Source: Drosophila miranda (taxonomy: Eukaryota > Arthropoda > Insecta > Diptera > Drosophilidae). Taken from it: a stretch of 64,000 nucleotides of DNA. Location: positions 15,066,001 through 15,130,000 of the forward strand of contig NC_046677.1 of NCBI RefSeq assembly GCF_003369915.1, read 5' to 3'. Shown piece after piece: positions 9,549 through 20,721 of the stretch. The notes beneath the pieces are model-generated. The model was not told the origin of the DNA, did not search any database, and saw nothing but the letters and a program-made list of their open reading frames with translations. Each line of letters begins with the position of its first letter. Position 1 is the stretch's first letter. A program made the translations under genes and the position numbers.

Positions 9549-12500
9549 ATGTCGGAGTTGAATCGTATTTTTAGTGATTTAAGAGAGAATTATGTTCCCG
9601 GTCTGCAGTGGGTCGATGTGGAGGAGTGGCTGTACGGCGAGATAGCAAGTCCGGATGAGGGCAATGAGCGCGCCCGGCAGTTCTGGTCGCTGCCGATATG
9701 GGGCCGCCAGGAACAACTGCAACAACAACTGCAGACGCTACGCGAATTGTCGGGCGTCATACGGTCTTTGCGCGACGACGAAGGCAGTATATCCACCAAC
9801 AGCTATAGCAATACCCACGACAACTGGTCAAACATAAGTGTCTCTCCGGCCAGTGCATATCTCGCGTACATCTACACTGTCGTGAGCTTGTCCATTCCGC
9901 CCGCCCATATACTGAAGGCAGCTCCTGACGTGCTCAATCAGAACCTCAACCTTCAGCTGTCCCTGAATGCGGCCAGCACGTACCTGCTGACGCTCACCAT
10001 TCCGGGAGCCAAGCGCTATGCTATCTTTGACGAGGACGTCATCGAGCAAGTGCTGAAGCTGTTCGGCCTGCTGGAGCAGAATGCGAACCGCAGCGTTTTT
10101 GCAGACACCATCTGGATGCACTTTCTGACGATGTGCGATGACCTGAAGCTGGTCTTTCGCTATGTGCACTTCAAGGAGCATGTCAAGCTAAGGGACAAGA
10201 TAATCCGCTGCCTCCTACAGATTCTCTACATGAATTTCCAAATGGGCTATCAGAATTCTCGTAAGTTCAAAACATAAATTTAAGTCCAACATTGCCGTTT
10301 TTGCCGATGAGCGCCAAATGACTATCGATAGTTGTGGTGCCAAACAGCTGATAGAACTTGATGTGTACACACTGAAACGTATCAAGTGCCTAGGAAGATT
10401 ATACAAACAGTGGGTTTTAGATGAAAACAACTAGGATTTACTCATTGGACAGACCGGACGAATAGTTTCAAATGCTGCGCACTCTTTTCGCCGTGCGTGG
10501 TCAGTGCCAGCAGCTACTGAGGAGAACATTCACCCCCCATTGCAGTGGCCAACGACCACAACAGCTCTTGCAATGCCGCATCCGGATGAAATCCACCGAT
10601 TCTCCCGGCGAGGCAGCGCGAAAGCTACGACTCAAGAGTACTTTGTACTACATCACAGCCGGAGGGATTCTCATTATGGGCCTGAGCTATGCGGCCGTGC
10701 CGCTGTACAGCATTTTCTGCCAGGCCTATAGCTACGGAGGAACGACATCGCAGGGCCACGACACCGAAAAGGTGGAGCATATGGTGAAGGTGAACGATCG
10801 TGTGCTCAAAATACGCTTCAATGCGGACATTGGCTCCTCCATGCGCTGGAACTTCAAACCGCAGCAGTACGAGATCAAAGTGGCGCCCGGCGAGACCGCC
10901 CTGGCCTTCTACACGGCCAGAAATCCCACGGACAAGGCCGTAATTGGCATAAGCACCTACAATGTGATCCCCTTCGAGGCTGGCGCGTATTTCAACAAAA
11001 TCCAATGCTTCTGCTTCGAGGAGCAACAGCTAAATCCTCACGAGGAGGTGGACATGCCCGTCTTTTTCTACATTGACCCCGAAATAACCCAAGATCCGGC
11101 GCTAGAGCATTGTGACACCATCACCCTGTCGTATACGTTCTTTGAGGCCAAAGAGGGTCTGAAACTGAACTTCCCCAGCTATGCCAAGCCTCATACGGCG
11201 GCTGCCTAGTGAAAGCTTTTCATCCCTTTGTTAATAAGCAATAAATATTTCTTACGTTCTGTATTAACTTTTTTTTAATGCAGATTTATTGATCAGATAA
11301 ATTATCGATGAAAATTAGAACAAAACTAACTAAGAACGAATTACTACTAGAGCTGAAAGCTATTTTAGTACCTCATCAGTAGAATTATAATCCAAGCATA
11401 AGACCCTAAACAGCTCATGCAAAGAAATATTTGTTCTACAAAGCGGAAGGAAGAATGGTGATAACTGATAACTTAATGCGGCTTCAAAATTCGGATATGA
11501 GTACAAAGTAATGAATATCTTATAGAAAGAATTAGCCAGGAGGAAAGTCCGATTATGCTATGGAGCCATTGTATAAAGTTTTCCATCAAAATCACACCAA
11601 GTATGTTACTAAGATTAGTCAAAGAAGATAATAGATTATCCGATGTTGGGAATATTTAATTTGCATTCCACTGACGTTATACGGTGTTCTGTACTCAGAG
11701 CATCATACACAAGAGCAGTATTCTAAAAACGGATGAACTAGTAAGATATAGCAAGTGTTTATACATGATCGTCTTTTCTTGATGGTCAGGAATCCTGTGT
11801 AAATTCAAAATTCCAACGAGCCTCAAACAGCTGTAGCTGCAGTTTGAGAGCGATAGATATGTTATCGCCAGAGCGCGTCATATGGCGGCTGTGCTGGAGG
11901 AGGAGGCTGAATGCTGGGACATTTAACGCTCGTCATTTATAAATAGATTAGAGAACTCTCTTATTCTCCAGCATCAGTTCGAATAGAGCAGACGCTGCTT
12001 CCGTTGTGTGGCAGATAGTGCCTGTGCGTGTGACCTCCTTGAACCGACAATGTGTGGCATGTAATGACGTGGAAATGTTGAAGAAGCAAGTGTTTTCTGG
12101 CATCCTCCTGATTTGTGCCTTTGTGTGCATCTACGGCAAGGATGAGGATGAGAAAGAGGCTCAATATGAGTATCAGCCACCGACAGTGCTTGTGGCACTG
12201 CTGGTTCGCAACAAGGCGCACATTCTGCCCATGTTCCTCAGTTACTTGGAGCAGCAGGACTATCCCAAGGATCGCATAGCCTTTTGGTAAGGACAATACA
12301 ACGTTTGAAGGATTCTCTCTGTCTCAACTATTTGTTATCCCAGGCTTCGGTGTGATCACAGCAGCGATGACAGCATTGAGCTGCTGAAGCAGTGGCTGAA
12401 ACACTCGGGAGATCTCTATCACAGTGTGAACTACGCCTTTGACAGCGATGGGCCGCATGGCTATCAGAACGAGAGCTCCCCTTACGACTGGACGGTGTCG

Positions 12501-15500
12501 CGTTTCAAGCATGTGATTGCCCTGAAAGAGGAGGCATTCACATATGCCCGCGATATTTGGGCTGACTTTGTGTTTTTTCTCGACGCTGATGTCTTGCTAA
12601 CATCGCAGCAGGCACTGCGTACGCTCACGGCCCTGAGGCTGCCAATTGTGGCACCCATGCTGCTGTCTGAGAGCTTGTACTCGAACTTCTGGTGTGGCAT
12701 GACGGAGGAGTACTACTACCAGCGTACCGACGAGTACAAGGAGATCTATCATGTGAAGAAGCAGGGCAGCTTTCCGGTCCCCATGGTCCACACTGCAGTT
12801 CTCGTGGACATGAACCACAGGGGTGCCCGTAATCTCACCTTTGATCGCCAACGTTTGCGGGACATACAGCAGAGCAACCAACAGCTGGATCAGCCTCTCT
12901 ACGAAGGCCCTGCGGATGATATCATTGTGTTTGCCATGTCTGCCAATAGCTCGGGCATTCCCTACATGTCTGCAATGAACTGACCTTTGGCTACATCCTG
13001 CAGCCGCTGGAACCCGGTGACAGCCTGGAGCAGGACCTGCAAATGCTATTAAACATCAGAGCCAGCATGGTTAGCGATTTGGGTGCGGTGCCCCCAGTCC
13101 TGGAGTACTTTCAGCCTCTGATCAAGACGCCCGAGAAGACAAAGCTGACCCTCGATCACATATTCATGATCAATCTGGAACGACGGCCGGAGAGGCGTCA
13201 AAAGATGGAGAATCTGTTTGAGGAAATCGGCCTGCAGGTGGAACACTTTCCTGCCGTCGATGGCAAAGAACTGAACGCGGATCGTGTGCAGGAGATGGGC
13301 ATACGATTCCTTCCCGGCTACGAGGATCCCTACCATCATCGAGCCATGACCATGGGCGAGATTGGCTGCTTCCTCAGCCACTACCGCATCTGGGTGCGAA
13401 TGGTGCAGCTCGAGCTAAAGGAAGTTCTCATCCTCGAGGACGACATTCGTTTCGATCCGTACTTCCGGGCCAATGCCGTGCGTGTACTGAATCAGGCAAG
13501 GAGCGTGGTGGAGTACGATCTCATCTACTTCGGACGCAAGCGTCTCAAGGAAGAGAGCGAACCGTGGGTAGCCGATGCCGATAGTCTCGTCCATGCTGGC
13601 TATTCTTACTGGACCCTCGGCTATGTCCTCTCTCTCCAGGGCGCCCTGAAACTGCTTGCTGCCAAGCCACTCGAGAAACTAATACCCGTTGATGAGTTCC
13701 TGCCGGTGATGTTTGATCGCCATCCCAACAAGACCTGGACCGCTGCCTTCAAGAAGCGCGACCTCATCGCCTTGAGTGCCGCCCCCTTGCTGCTCTATCC
13801 CATACACTACACAGGCGAATCAGGCTACATTTCGGACACGGAGGACTCCCAGCAGATAAATGTGCAAACCACTGAAGGTGTGGCGCGTCTGAAGAGCGAT
13901 CGCGAGCAAGTGTTTGTGAAGAAAGGCGACGACGGCATACTCGAGCAGCAGTTGAAAATGGGCGAGAGTTTGTCCAATGTACTGCCAGGCAAAAGTCACC
14001 AAGAGCTCTAAGAAGAAGACGGAAAAAGCTCTCTAATGAATTTCCCAAGAATTTTAGCATGCCAAATGTTTGTAGACTAAGTTATCCTTAAAGAGAAAAG
14101 CCAAAAACGTGCCTTAAAACGTATCCTCCACCAACAGAAAACTATTCCGCAACGAATGATCAAAAATTAGTTTTAAGACTTTGTTCTGCTCTCTAGATAT
14201 ATTCTGTGGACTTAAAAACGCGTATAATCAGAACAATTAATTAGTCCCTTCAGCCAACTGTTCCCACATGATGCTCGATACGCACAAGTGACAGCATTCA
14301 AAGAGAATCACATAGAATTGAAAAACGAACAAAAATAGTTTGTTTTAAAAACATTCCAAGAAAGAGAATGAACAGATAGTACCCACAAAAGCAATTACCC
14401 AACAAATTAATACCTAATTATTTGCACAAAGTATATATACATATTACTAAAGAAAACCATTGACATAGCTCTTAGGGAGTGTTTTCTAAACTGACCATGG
14501 ACTCGATTAACTCGATTTTATTTCGTACTATAAAAACTGTAAACGCTTAAAATTTAAATTCCCCTTGGCGCTTGGCGTCTTCTTTTATTTAACCCATGGC
14601 CCCCTTCATGAACAGGTTCTTGATGGGTGGCAAATTCTGTGTGAGTTGGACTCCCAGACTTCGCAGCAGAACCACGGGACTGAACTCAGTGGAATAGAGC
14701 GCGTGCAATCCATGGACGCCCAGCATTATGGGCACATTCTTGGCCAGGCATTTGCGCTCGTACTTGATGAGATGCTGCTTATCGCCCAGCTTAAAACCAG
14801 CATAGGCGCCGGCGGCCAGAGACTCCACGAGATAGCGCACATCACTGAAGCCCAGATTGACGCCTTGGCCGGCCAGGGGGTGGACCCGATGCGCGGCATC
14901 GCCCACTAGTGCGGCACCACTGCACACATACGAGGAGGCATGCAAAAAGCCCAGCGGAAAGGTAGCTCGCGACCCATCCTTAACGGCGCACACTCGGGGC
15001 GGATATTGCAGCTGGTTCTGCGTGGCCTGCTGGCCGAAAAATGAGTTAAGCGCCTGCACAGCCTTGTCGGCCAGGTCCACGCGGGCATACTGACGGCAGA
15101 AGGCTTCGTTCAAGGCATCCACAAACTCTGCCGGCGGTAGGTCCTTGAGATGCTTGGCCTGCGACACTGTTGTGCTCCACACCAGGGAACTGAGTTTTTC
15201 GTTCAGTGGAAGCAGAGCTACAGGTCCATTGGGCAGGAAACGCTGCCAGGCCACAGAGTTATCGCAGACATCGTCGCCCAGCTCCAGAGTGGCCACCAGG
15301 CCCATGCGATCGTAGTTCATCGAGAACACATCCACTCCCATTTCCTTGCGCACAATGGAGTTGGCTCCGTCGGCCCCAATAAGCAGTTCGCACGAGAAGG
15401 AGCGTCCATCCTGTAGCTGAAGCTCGGAGTGGCTTCCACTGGTATCCTTCGGCAAACGCACACACTCGATCCTTGCTTTATTTAGGATCTGGACATTGGC

Positions 15501-18500
15501 TGCCTCTCGGACGCGAGCATATACTGCATCGAGGATCAGATCATTCTCGATGATGCAGGCCACATCGCTTGCAAAATTGTCGTGCTGGAACTGGATAAGT
15601 GCATCGCTGTTGGACTCCCAGACCTGCATCTGTTTCACGGGCTTGTAGCGAGCCGCCTCAATGTGCGACCAGGCGCCAATCGACTTGAACAGTTCGATGG
15701 AGTTCCTATTGATGGCCGACACGCGGTTCTGGTAAAGACCACTGGCATCGAAGCCCTTAAATTCGCCAGCTCCCTCCAGCAGCAACACCCTCTTGTCTGC
15801 CAGTGTGTCATTCTTGGCCAGAGCTGCAGCCAAGGTGGTGCCCACTAGACCGCCGCCTCCAATGATGATATCAAAGTGTTCCGATCCCGGCGTTGACGTT
15901 GTTGTTGGGGCATTTGTGGTCGCTGTCGTGGACAGAAGACGTGCCGCCACGCACCGCAGCTGCCCTTTGGATGCCGCCCCTCCATTGTGCAGAAATAAGC
16001 TTAACATGAGTTCTGCAAACAAACAAATTGTTGATAATTTCGCAATTATTTAATTTATTTCCTGCCTTTAGTTTTTTACGGCGAGGTGGAAACTCTTTGT
16101 CTTGAAAGTTGGCAGCTCTGCGAATGTCAGCTGTTTTGTTATCGATTACTTATTTCAATTTTTTAACGCTTTTTAGGTGCTCCTGCACTGCACGCGAAAT
16201 GCTACGAGCTATTTGGCGAAATAGCCAACGAGCACAATGGCGACGTCTATGACACACTGCATTTATTAATGCGGCAATCATTCCCCATGCACATCTTCAC
16301 GGACAGTCCGCAGAACATTGGCAGCGGACGACGGGCCGGACCCATGCAGACTGGCGAGCACATATCGGATTGGTTTATTCAGCTCATAGACAAATATCCC
16401 GACATATTAGCCCAAATATTGCACGTCTATATTAAGTGTGTGGTGTCCAATCCCCTAAGGGCGGTAAGTAGATCAGATTAGAACCAAATTCAACGAAACG
16501 ACTAAAATCGCATTTGTTTCGCATTTTGCAGTGGAAAGCCAGTGATGAGAAGATTGCTATTGGCTATGCGGCCAAATACGACAGAATTCTCTATGCCAAA
16601 TGCAATAAGTCATGTGCAGATTTCCTGTTGGAAGCCGTTAAAGCAGACGATGCGGTGGGCATCCAAACCCGTGCGCTAGATCTTATTGAACGCTTCCTGC
16701 TCCAACAAACCGAAGTCGAGTGGATCATTTTTCGCCACGAGGTGTCCAAGGTTCCGCGAGAAGTCCGCCTGCTGCAGGAAGTCATACGTTGCCTCAACGA
16801 CAGAACCTTCAGCGTGCGCCGGAAGGCCTGTCAAGTGCTCATTTCGGCGCTGAAGCAGGGATCGCCTAGGACTACCAAAATACTACAAGAGAGCATCCGT
16901 TTCGTTCAGTTCGATGCCACTGATGTGGAGACCCTGGCCGAGCCGTCTGCTGAACAGCATGAGCTGCGCTTCGAAAAGCCGGCCGTTGTGCAGGGTGCCT
17001 ACAGTTTTGAGGGCTATGAACAACTGGAGGCAGAGGTCAAGAATCTCCCCAAAATAGTCTACGAGCGCTTCCTGGATGCAGACAACGGTTTGGCCCGCAC
17101 CTCGGGCATAGCTCTGCTCGAACGCTTGGTGCTGGTAAATCCGTTGATCATCTACAATACGAATTTCGTGCGAGAAACCTCCCTGTTGGCAGTGGACGGA
17201 CTGGCCTCTGTACGAAAAGCGGCTCTGGAATTAATGCAAACCCTCCTGGAGGCCTATTCCAATTGTTTCGCTTTGATTTGTGTGTATTGTCGCATTTGGG
17301 CATGTCTGCTTGGCGACGAGGATGTGGCTCTGCAAAACCTAGCCATTCAGGTAAGAGAAATCCCCTAAATAAACCATAGGCTCGGTTCCCCTATAGATGT
17401 TCGTTTCTTTGCAGAGTTTCGATAAAATAGTGCTTAAGAACATCCAACCGATGGAGTATTCGAATGAACCAAAGCATTTTATGCCATGGCGTATTGTTAA
17501 TACGCTGATGATGACGCAGCCCCGAGCCTATCTGCAGGAGCGATTTGCTATGCTTTTGGAGAGGGAGACTATCGTCACGTAAGAAAGTGGCTGCTTTAAG
17601 AAAATGTACTATAATCTAGGGCATCTTCCATTCCTTACAGAACTAAGCTGGTAAATATAATCATATCGCATTTATCCACATCAACGGACACGGATGCCTG
17701 GGCCCTGTTGCTACTGCTCTCCAGCCGCATCACCAACAACATGGATGCCCTGATTGTCATTTTCAACGGCCTCTCCTCGTACAACATGAAGGCCAACCAA
17801 GTGCTGGCCCTGCAGCTGATCATTTGCTGTCTGTCCAACTTCTCCAAGCCGGCGTTGAATCAGCTCTTTCAGCGTCTACTCGAGGCCTTGCGAACGGGCA
17901 ATATTTGGCTGGGTCTCATTTCGAGTGCTGTGAATCTGATCAATCAAATCCATCATTTGTCCGACAGTCAAGGGCCGTCCACTGACTCGGATGCCCCTCC
18001 AAACTGGCAGCTGACATTGCTGGATGATCTCACGGAGGGCATCTTGGAGAGCGCCAACAATTTTCAGAATGAGCATACGCGTTTGCAGTGCCTGTTGGGC
18101 GCGTACACGGAAATACTGGTAATGCTGCCGCAGACGGTGGACACTCGCATCAAGGAGATCGTATTCAAGTACCTGCGAGAGTGCACCAAGCTGAAGGAGT
18201 CCGGGTTCGACACGGATAACGAACGCATGACCAACTGGATGATCGTGATAGCTGGACGTCTGTGTCTGCGAGAGCATCGTCTGGCCTGCGAAGTGTCGGA
18301 GCTCTATCAGACCATATTAACCAAGAACGACCGGCCGCAAATTATCAATACAACCCTCATAGCCATCAATGATTTGGGAAAGAAGCATCCGAACATATTG
18401 GAGCGAAATTTCCAGTGTATTCTAGCCAAAATGCACTCAAAGTATGCGATGACACGGGTGCGAACATTCCGCTGTGTGAAGGATGTGATTCTCTCGGGCA

Positions 18501-19650
18501 TCATTAAGCTAAAAGGACCCATTCTCATTTCCATGCTGGCCGCCCTGGTTGACGACAGCGCTGAGGTGGCCCGAGAGGCGGATGCATTCTTCATTCGCTA
18601 CAAACGGCTGTACGACAAGACAGTGTTTGTTCATTGCCTCAGAGAATCTCCGTTCTATCTCAATGGCCAGCCCTATCTGAAGGGTGTGGATCCGATTAAC
18701 AAACGCTACCAGTCGCCGCTGAAGGGTGCCAAGATGGTAAAAAGCCGCAGACTGCTCTATAACCACATTATGTCCACGATAGATGAACACACGCTGCTGC
18801 TGTACTTTGGACAACTAAAGCTGCTGGCGGGTAAGCTAAAGGTAGCTGTGTGTGTCTCTCATTTAACCCTGGTGTTTCTTTCTTTTCAGAGAAAAGCAAG
18901 GATGAAGCATTTGTAAGTGCCCCCGGCGCCTTGGCCGTGGTCCAGGACATCCTCTTCATTATGCGTCGCATTTGCTACCTTACCAAGGGTAAAGGCAGAC
19001 AGCACGGTGCCCGTCCCGATGGTGAGAATAGCGATGAAGGTGAACAGGAATCAGAGGCACCAGCACCTGCTCCCAATCCTTCAACATCATCAGCAGGAGC
19101 AGCTGCTGGGGCACCCCCAGCGAGAGGACGTGGACGTCAACGTGTGGACTTGGATGAGCCAGTGAGCCAGATTTTGATTTAGAAATCAGCATTAAATTAT
19201 TATGTTCCTCATCATATATATTTCCGTATTCAGCTCAAACAATTGGAACGTTGTCTGCGTTATGTGGAGGAAACATATAGCAACCTTCAATCGGTAATGA
19301 GCCCCGAACTTCAGCATTCCTTTGACAACTTGTGCCAGGCTTTGGCAATGCGCTTTCCCAGCTACATTGACTTTGCCCAGCCGGCAAAGTTCTGGCAAAA
19401 GTATCGCTCTTCGAAGCCAACCAAGACACAAGCCAAACAACGCAGGCGGCGCGCTGCGGACGATGAGGCTGAGGCCAATACAGAGGAGGAGGATGATGCG
19501 GCCGAGGCCGAAGGAGAAAGCGACAGTGACAATGAACTGCCATTGGAGCGGCACAGGGACACACCAGCAACCGGATCGAGTCGGGCGCACCGTAGGAACA
19601 GCTGCGACAACCTCGTAACGGAGCTGATATTTCAGCCGCCCGACTGGTAG
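9549..19650 (+). CDS. Cap-D3: Condensin II subunit Cap-D3
   Basis: Seven exons (9549-10260, 16177-16463, 16532-17350, 17415-17578, 17641-18830, 18890-19161, 19234-19650) join in phase to 1286 residues. Cap-D3 is the HEAT-repeat subunit of condensin II, which compacts chromosomes and unpairs homologues in fly nuclei. Exon 1 carries the N-terminal block (LQLSLNAASTYLLTLTIPGA) that parallels human NCAPD3. The body is HEAT helices, including LVNIIISHLSTSTDTDAWAL and a segment matching the human block around LLQEEFVKWKGSLFFRFV (here LSGIIKLKGPILISMLAALV). The tail is acidic and basic low complexity, suitable for phosphorylation, and ends IFQPPDW. The exon 1-2 join is CAG AAT TCT C|GT GCT. Intron 1 is 5.9 kb and contains Cox11, a GT25 gene and Coq6. 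Confidence 0.9.
10323..10350. promoter_or_regulatory. DRE and E-box before Cox11
   Basis: TATCGATA at 10323-10330 and CAAACAGCTG ending at 10350 lie 120-150 bases upstream of the Cox11 ATG. They mark an independent promoter inside the Cap-D3 intron. Confidence 0.6.
10472..11209 (+). CDS. Cox11: Cytochrome c oxidase assembly protein Cox11
   Basis: A 245-residue single-exon protein. Cox11 is an inner mitochondrial membrane copper chaperone that delivers copper to the CuB site of cytochrome oxidase subunit 1. The N-terminal 45 residues are basic with few acids, as in a targeting peptide. One membrane span follows (ITAGGILIMGLSYAAVPLYSIF), then the CtaG/Cox11 domain. The copper-binding CFCF motif lies near residue 178 (KIQCFCFEEQQL) and is followed by the conserved VDMPVFFYIDPE and DTITLSYTFFE. 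The gene lies in Cap-D3 intron 1 in the same orientation and has its own DRE/E-box promoter. Confidence 0.95.
   Translation: MLRTLFAVRGQCQQLLRRTFTPHCSGQRPQQLLQCRIRMKSTDSPGEAARKLRLKSTLYYITAGGILIMGLSYAAVPLYSIFCQAYSYGGTTSQGHDTEKVEHMVKVNDRVLKIRFNADIGSSMRWNFKPQQYEIKVAPGETALAFYTARNPTDKAVIGISTYNVIPFEAGAYFNKIQCFCFEEQQLNPHEEVDMPVFFYIDPEITQDPALEHCDTITLSYTFFEAKEGLKLNFPSYAKPHTAAA
11240..11245 (+). promoter_or_regulatory. Poly(A) signal of Cox11
   Basis: AATAAA 31 bases after the Cox11 stop codon, so the nested gene ends well before the next one. Confidence 0.6.
11246..12074. other. Spacer between Cox11 and the GT25 gene
   Basis: AT-rich DNA within Cap-D3 intron 1 with no supported frame. The right end holds a CAGCTG E-box (11828) and two TATC/GATA words (GCGATAGATATGTTATCGCC near 11850) that may belong to the promoter of the GT25 gene. 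Confidence 0.4.
12075..14011 (+). pseudogene. GT25 (procollagen galactosyltransferase-like) gene with an apparent frameshift
   Basis: Two exons (12075-12286, 12344-14011) encode a glycosyltransferase family 25 protein like human COLGALT1, which adds galactose to hydroxylysine of collagens in the ER. Visible are a signal peptide (KQVFSGILLICAFVCIY), the first domain with FFLDADVLL, the second with MINLERRPERR, GEIGCFLSHY and the acidic LILEDDIRFD, and a C-terminal SHQEL that resembles a KDEL-type ER retention signal. The reading frame shifts near 12961-12963: the run reads ATT CCC TAC where orthologous sequence calls for ATT CCC CTA CAT GTC. One base appears missing in a C run. Conserved sequence (HVCNELTFGYILQPLEPG) continues intact in the next frame to the normal stop. 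A sequencing or assembly error is as likely as real damage, so the pseudogene label is provisional. It is nested in Cap-D3 intron 1. Confidence 0.75.
14012..14588. other. 3' spacer between convergent GT25 and Coq6 genes
   Basis: AT-rich sequence shared by the 3' untranslated regions of two convergent genes. No coding or repeat signal is visible. Confidence 0.4.
14589..16022 (-). CDS. Coq6: Coenzyme Q biosynthesis FAD-dependent monooxygenase Coq6
   Basis: A 477-residue single-exon protein on the minus strand. Coq6 is a mitochondrial flavin monooxygenase that hydroxylates the ubiquinone ring precursor at C5 within the matrix-side CoQ complex. An N-terminal presequence-like stretch precedes the FAD-binding Rossmann motif (DIIIGGGGLVGTTLAAAL, about residues 51-68). 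The mid-protein motif ELLIGADGANS and the second FAD motif LVGDAAHRVHPLAGQGVNLG are intact, as in UbiH/Coq6 enzymes. The start at 16022 is followed in frame by MLSLFLHN at 16007, an equally plausible start. The gene lies antisense inside Cap-D3 intron 1, its start about 150 bases from Cap-D3 exon 2. Confidence 0.94.
   Translation of the reverse strand: MFAELMLSLFLHNGGAASKGQLRCVAARLLSTTATTNAPTTTSTPGSEHFDIIIGGGGLVGTTLAAALAKNDTLADKRVLLLEGAGEFKGFDASGLYQNRVSAINRNSIELFKSIGAWSHIEAARYKPVKQMQVWESNSDALIQFQHDNFASDVACIIENDLILDAVYARVREAANVQILNKARIECVRLPKDTSGSHSELQLQDGRSFSCELLIGADGANSIVRKEMGVDVFSMNYDRMGLVATLELGDDVCDNSVAWQRFLPNGPVALLPLNEKLSSLVWSTTVSQAKHLKDLPPAEFVDALNEAFCRQYARVDLADKAVQALNSFFGQQATQNQLQYPPRVCAVKDGSRATFPLGFLHASSYVCSGAALVGDAAHRVHPLAGQGVNLGFSDVRYLVESLAAGAYAGFKLGDKQHLIKYERKCLAKNVPIMLGVHGLHALYSTEFSPVVLLRSLGVQLTQNLPPIKNLFMKGAMG
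16128..16147. promoter_or_regulatory. E-box and DRE-like site upstream of Coq6
   Basis: CAGCTG at 16128-16133 and TATCGATT at 16140-16147 lie between the Coq6 start and Cap-D3 exon 2 (16177). They probably drive Coq6 on the minus strand. They could also act toward Cap-D3 exon 2. Confidence 0.5.
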
Positions 19651-19772
19651 CTTAGAGCAAAGTTTTGGCCACCACAAAGCACCCATAAAGATGATTGACT
19701 TTGTTCAATTCTTAATTAATATTTCATTTTATAAATTTGATAATTGTAAATACAATCATTTCCCAAACATTT

Positions 19773-20721
19773 CTATTCCGCCATCTTGCCACAGGAGTTA
19801 TCGTAAATGATCTGCAAGCCCTTGAAGAATTCGTTGAGGACCAGTTGGCCCACCTGGATATCACTCAATCCCAGCTGCTCCGCCTCTGTGGCCTGGATCA
19901 GCATGCACTCGAGCAGTGTCACATTGACGGGCTTTATGAACAGATTGGCTTCCTTGCTTTTCTTCTCTTCCGTGTTCTCCTTCTCTGCCTCCGTTACCTC
20001 GCAGCAACTGGGCGAGGAGACGATAACTGAAGACTGAGGCGGAGAGCCACACCATGCCTGGCTCTCAGGCATGCTATGGCTCATCAACCTGTCCTGATCA
20101 GGTCGAACCTTGGGAACGACATGATGACGAGGTTCATTTGTTAGCTGCTTCAACTGATGTTGCGGCTGTGGCATTTGGAATGAAACCGGCTCTTGGGGCA
20201 TACCACGTGGTTTGTCGGGCAGCAGTTTCATGGGCGTGGGCTTCGGGACAATACGTACTCCTAATGGGATGATGGGCTGATCGCCAGGCTGGTTTCTTTT
20301 ACCCTGTACGATGACCTTGGACGGCGTTGTAGATGCCGGCTTTAGGCCAACCTTCAGGGCGGCAGCCTCGGCTTTGGCAGCCACTGCGCTAGCACGTTGC
20401 CGTCTGGAGTTCTTTGGCAGATTGTCGGTAACAAGCGGACGCTCCACCGAGTTTTTGCAATCTGAGTGAAAATATATTGTGGAAAAAAAGATTGACTGAC
20501 TTCTCGATTGACTTACCAACACATTTGCAAAACTCATGGCAAATCTTCATGGACTGATAGCAGTCGCAGTAATTCTTAATGCACGAGGTACGCTTGCACG
20601 CACATCCCTTGATGGTGGAGTCCTTCGGTGTCTTTGGTGTCCGAGGCTGGCGACCTCCTTCAGCTGCTTTTACCGGGGTAGCTATAACTCTTGTTGTGAG
20701 CGCACTTGGAAATGGATTCAT
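19773..20721 (-). CDS. tomb: Single CXC-domain (tesmin/TSO1-like) protein, tombola orthologue
   Basis: Two exons (20517-20721, 19773-20461) give 297 residues. The N-terminal region carries one cysteine-rich CXC domain, KGCACKRTSCIKNYCDCY onward to CHEFCKCVDC, with the splice junction falling inside the last cysteine cluster. CXC domains bind zinc and DNA. The general fly protein Mip120 has two such domains, whereas the testis protein tombola has one and works in the tMAC complex that turns on spermatocyte genes. The rest is low complexity and basic, followed by an acidic Lys/Glu patch and a conserved-looking helical C-terminus (LGLSDIQVGQLVLNEFFKGLQ). I call tombola because there is only one CXC domain and the gene lies near Hel25E. 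The gene converges on Cap-D3, with 122 bases between stops. Confidence 0.75.
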
